Below, in pieces: positions 32,034-34,293 of a stretch of 34,293 nucleotides of DNA (position 1 is its first letter; each line of letters begins with the position of its first letter). This DNA is from CAZDDA01 sp964568045 (GTDB lineage: Bacteria > Bipolaricaulota > Bipolaricaulia > UBA7950 > UBA9294). The position numbers were made by a program, and so were the translations under genes. Below the pieces are notes generated by a model. The model did not search any database. It was not told the origin of the DNA and saw nothing but the letters and a program-made list of their open reading frames with translations. The DNA is taken from assembly GCA_964568045.1 (NCBI GenBank), contig CAZMOL010000006.1:1-34293 (forward strand), given 5' to 3'.

Positions 32034-33210
32034 CACAGCCGATGTAATTGTGGTAGGCGGCGGGGTAATCGGAGCGGCCGTAACGTACTATCTCGCACAG
32101 GAACGAATCGATGTGGTCTTGGCAGAACGAGGCGACATCGCATCCGGCACCTCGAGCGCCTGCGACGGGAACGTCCTATGCACGGACAAGAAGCCAGGAT
32201 ACGACAGCCAATTCACTCTGAAGAGCCAGCAATTGCTCGCCCAACTTGTCGATGAGCTCGATTACGACCTCGACTACGCGCAGCGTGGAAGTGTCCTCGT
32301 CGTAGAGAACGAAGACCAGGAGAGAGCCGCACGCGATTGGGTGAAGCAGCAAAAAGACGCCGGCCTTCCGATGCGATACATTGAAGGCGGTGCCGTCTTC
32401 GAAGACGAGCCGCTTCTGGCCAGGGACGTTGTTGGGTTAGTGGAGTGCGCTTCGGATTCGTCCTTGAACCCAATGGCGTTGGTGTACGGTTTTGTGGAGG
32501 CGGCCAAACGCAACAAAGCGTCTGTCTACCCACAAACGGAGGTTACCGCCCTTCTGCAGGACGATTCCGGAGCCATCCGCGGTGTCGCCACGTCTGGTAG
32601 TGAGATACTCGCCTCAAGGGTTGTTTTGGCGTGCGGAGTATGGACGCCGCAGATTGCCAGGACAGTAGGCGTGACCGTTCCCATTAAACCGCGCAAAGGA
32701 CACATCCTGGTTGCAGAAAGGACGCCGACACGAGCACGAAGAAAGCTCCAGGAATTCGGCTATCTGATGGCCAAGTTCGGCGGCAAGGGCAAGCGCGACG
32801 TGGAGCCAGATATGGATACCTACGGCGTGGCGATGGTTTACGAACCCACCGGCCACGGGAATTTCCTCATCGGGTCGAGCCGCGAGTTTGTGGGGTTCGA
32901 TACGCGAAGTGACCTCCACGTACTGAGATTGCTGGCCAAGCGAGCCCTGCGATTCTTTCCCACGATCAAGAACATCAATGTGATTCGATCTTATGCGGGT
33001 CTTCGCCCCTGGACTCCGGACCATTTTCCTATCGTGTCGCCTGTGCCTTCAGTGCCAGGGCTATACATCGCCGCCGGACACGAAGGGGACGGCATCGGAC
33101 TGGCCCCGATTACGGGCACGGTCATCGCAGAGATGATCATTGGCAAGCCGACGACCGTTCCCACAGAGCCACTGCGACTCGATCGATTCAACCAACAAAC
33201 CCCTGAATAG
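32026..33210 (+). CDS. DAO-family FAD oxidoreductase, catalytic subunit of D-(hydroxy)proline dehydrogenase
   Basis: 394 aa. The FAD motif VVGGGVIGAAVTYYLA is at 9-24. ASGTSSACDGN follows the second strand, and near the C-terminus are RSYAGLRPWTPDHFPIVSP and AAGHEGDGIGLAPITG, the flavin-ring loop of the glycine/D-amino-acid oxidase (DAO) family. It should oxidise cis-4-hydroxy-D-proline (or D-proline) to the pyrroline carboxylate, passing electrons to the iron-sulphur subunits instead of O2. No signal peptide is seen, so the enzyme is cytoplasmic or loosely membrane-bound. L-proline dehydrogenase of the archaeal type is the main alternative. Confidence 0.9.
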   Translation: MIDTADVIVVGGGVIGAAVTYYLAQERIDVVLAERGDIASGTSSACDGNVLCTDKKPGYDSQFTLKSQQLLAQLVDELDYDLDYAQRGSVLVVENEDQERAARDWVKQQKDAGLPMRYIEGGAVFEDEPLLARDVVGLVECASDSSLNPMALVYGFVEAAKRNKASVYPQTEVTALLQDDSGAIRGVATSGSEILASRVVLACGVWTPQIARTVGVTVPIKPRKGHILVAERTPTRARRKLQEFGYLMAKFGGKGKRDVEPDMDTYGVAMVYEPTGHGNFLIGSSREFVGFDTRSDLHVLRLLAKRALRFFPTIKNINVIRSYAGLRPWTPDHFPIVSPVPSVPGLYIAAGHEGDGIGLAPITGTVIAEMIIGKPTTVPTEPLRLDRFNQQTPE

Positions 33211-33225
33211 TAAGGAGGAACACAG

Positions 33226-34113
33226 ATGGGGAAACTTCGCGGTGTTTACGTTGTCCTTGTCACCCCGTTTACCGGCGATGGCGAGGTCAATTACGATGGA
33301 ATGAGCAGGAATGTGGAATGGCTGGCCGGCCAGGGCATCCACGGTGTGATTCCACTGGGCAGCACGGGCGAGTTTGCCAGCCTCAATGACGAACAGAAGC
33401 GCAAGATCACGCAGACTGTGATCAGCGCTGTCGGCGGCCGAATTCCGGTGGTCGTGGGGGCAAGCGCCGAAACCACCGAGAAGACGATTGAATATGTCCA
33501 GCAGGCCAAGGAGCTCGGCGCCGCCGGGGCGCTGGTTCTGTCGCCGTGGTACTACACCCCGGATCCCGACGAGATCATCCACCATTACACCCGCATCTCC
33601 GAGGCAGTCGATCTGCCAATCATGATCTACAACAACCCATTCACCTCCAAGGTTGATATCGAGCCGGAGACGGTCGCCCGCCTCGCCAAGCTGCCGACGA
33701 TTGACTGTATCAAGGAGAGCAGCGGCAACTTCCGGCGCATTGCCGAAATCCGTCAGCTCACCGAGGATAAACTTGGGATCTTCTGCGGCTGGGAAGACAT
33801 GGCCTACGAGTTCTTTCTCATGGGCTCGATCGGCTGGGTGTGCGTCATCGGCAACGTCGTCCCAAGGATGGCCGCCGACCTGTTCGATCTGGTGACCGAG
33901 AAGAAGGATCTTGATGCTGCATGGACGCTCTATAAGAAGATGCTTCCCTTGTTGCGCTACCTCGAGTACGCCGGAAAGACGCAGAAGGCGCTCAAATACG
34001 CACTCGATAGGATGGGCCTGTGCGGCGGCCACTCCAGCAGCCCCAAACTGCCGCTGGAAGACAAAGAAAAGAAAAAGATCGACAAAATCTTGCAAGATCT
34101 GGAAGTGGGTTAA
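33226..34113 (+). CDS. DapA-superfamily lyase, likely pyrroline-4-hydroxy-2-carboxylate deaminase
   Basis: 295 aa (a usual length); AAGGAGG precedes the ATG. It is an (alpha/beta)8 barrel of the dihydrodipicolinate synthase/N-acetylneuraminate lyase superfamily. Visible are GSTGEF (45-50), Tyr135 in MIYNNP and the Schiff-base Lys163 in DCIKESSGN. By context it most likely deaminates and dehydrates 1-pyrroline-4-hydroxy-2-carboxylate to alpha-ketoglutarate semialdehyde, as the homologue in Pseudomonas hydroxyproline operons does. Housekeeping DapA is the alternative, but no lysine gene is nearby. Codon choice looks more G/C-ending than the genes before it, and a spurious long antisense frame results. 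It ends the cluster. Confidence 0.88.
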   Translation: MGKLRGVYVVLVTPFTGDGEVNYDGMSRNVEWLAGQGIHGVIPLGSTGEFASLNDEQKRKITQTVISAVGGRIPVVVGASAETTEKTIEYVQQAKELGAAGALVLSPWYYTPDPDEIIHHYTRISEAVDLPIMIYNNPFTSKVDIEPETVARLAKLPTIDCIKESSGNFRRIAEIRQLTEDKLGIFCGWEDMAYEFFLMGSIGWVCVIGNVVPRMAADLFDLVTEKKDLDAAWTLYKKMLPLLRYLEYAGKTQKALKYALDRMGLCGGHSSSPKLPLEDKEKKKIDKILQDLEVG

Positions 34114-34150
34114 CGTTCTTAAGAAAAATGAGCGGTTTACCTCATCCAAA

Positions 34151-34171
34151 GGCTCGTCGTCACGACGTGCC
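34151..34171. repeat. Near-perfect 21-bp palindrome
   Basis: GGCtCGTCGTcACGACGtGCC: positions pair across a central C with only one T/T mismatch. It lies 37 bp after the lyase stop and about 30 bp before the next promoter. No U-run follows, so a protein-binding site is as likely as a terminator. Confidence 0.55.
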
Positions 34172-34203
34172 CAATGCATTTCTCTCGGGGATGCGCCTGC
34201 GTG

Positions 34204-34233
34204 TTGCATTCTTTAATGAAAAGCGTGTATAAT
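34204..34233 (+). promoter_or_regulatory. Sigma-70 promoter for a transcript leaving the window
   Basis: TTGCAT (34204-34209, 4/6), an 18-bp spacer and a perfect TATAAT (34228-34233). Predicted start is about 34240, just before the hairpin at the window end. Confidence 0.6.
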
Positions 34234-34257
34234 GTCCACCCAAGATGAGGGAACGAA

Positions 34258-34289
34258 AAAATGCGGCCAAGTCAACCGGCCGGCATTTT
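34258..34289 (+). other. Hairpin at right edge (attenuator/terminator candidate, or start of a gene)
   Basis: AAAATGC (34258-34264) pairs with GCATTTT (34283-34289), and GGCC (34265-34268) pairs with GGCC (34278-34281) around one bulged G and a 9-nt loop. The structure lies within about 20 nt of the expected transcription start. An ATG at 34261 follows GAGGGAACG and could instead start a gene (MRPSQPAG...), which runs out of the window. Confidence 0.4.
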
Positions 34290-34293
34290 ATTG

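Noticed and set aside
33061..34209. 382-codon open frame on the minus strand over the lyase gene
   Set aside because: It is fully antisense to a clear DapA-superfamily gene, shows no recognisable motif and has no ribosome site; it results from G/C-rich third positions.
1..34293. CRISPR array, transposon ends, prophage or toxin-antitoxin genes
   Set aside because: I saw no regularly spaced repeats, transposase or integrase motifs, or small paired toxin-antitoxin-like genes.

Overview
The window reads as part of a chromosome of a diderm (outer-membrane) bacterium, probably from an uncultured, deep-branching lineage. Lnt, LptB, an LptC/LptA-like protein and an O-antigen ligase-type protein point to an LPS-like outer membrane. 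The DnaK, however, lacks the N-terminal-quadrant insert that most Gram-negative Hsp70s carry, and its operon has the HrcA/CIRCE arrangement. Secreted PKD/PEGA/DUF4384 proteins and a geranylgeranyl-reductase-family flavoprotein also fit an early-branching phylum. Bipolaricaulota (Acetothermia/OP1) is my best guess, but it is only a guess. I see no tRNA, rRNA, CRISPR array, insertion sequence or phage gene.

Layout. 1-2941 (minus) is an ECF sigma-factor operon: sigma factor, membrane anti-sigma-like protein with an extracytoplasmic CBM48-like domain, a secreted protein of unknown family, and a DUF4384/PEGA/PKD secreted protein cut by the window edge. 3130-4509 (plus) is a PKD plus beta-propeller lipoprotein. 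4540-6887 holds lnt (minus) and lgt (plus), head to head. 6808-9886 (minus) is pyrG-lptC-like-lptB. 10045-12953 (plus) is secG-oppD-oppF-rdgB. 12917-17591 (minus) is hrcA-grpE-dnaK-dnaJ behind a clear housekeeping promoter and CIRCE operator. 17700-20312 (minus) is secA with its own promoter. 20386-27607 (minus) is ahcY-ctpA-gpsA-geranylgeranyl-reductase-like-O-antigen-ligase-like, with 4-bp overlaps at two junctions.

27849-34113 is an accessory catabolic island. A divergently transcribed XRE/cupin regulator, probably on a leaderless mRNA, faces seven plus-strand genes. These encode a proline racemase/4-hydroxyproline epimerase, a multi-subunit D-(hydroxy)proline dehydrogenase split over five proteins (2Fe-2S protein, FAD/NAD oxidoreductase, 2x[4Fe-4S] ferredoxin, BFD-type 2Fe-2S protein, DAO-family FAD subunit) and a DapA-superfamily lyase. 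The proposed route is trans-4-hydroxy-L-proline to cis-4-hydroxy-D-proline to pyrroline-4-hydroxy-2-carboxylate to alpha-ketoglutarate semialdehyde. The expected semialdehyde dehydrogenase is not in the window. A perfect 12-bp inverted repeat lies between promoter and first gene and is the obvious candidate operator.

Most notable points: Lnt carries Met where the catalytic Lys of the nitrilase-type triad is expected; the hydroxyproline island has a compact regulatory region; the O-antigen ligase-like protein carries an unusual C-terminal domain; and a palindrome, promoter and hairpin follow the island at the right edge. All assignments come from reading the sequence, with no database search.
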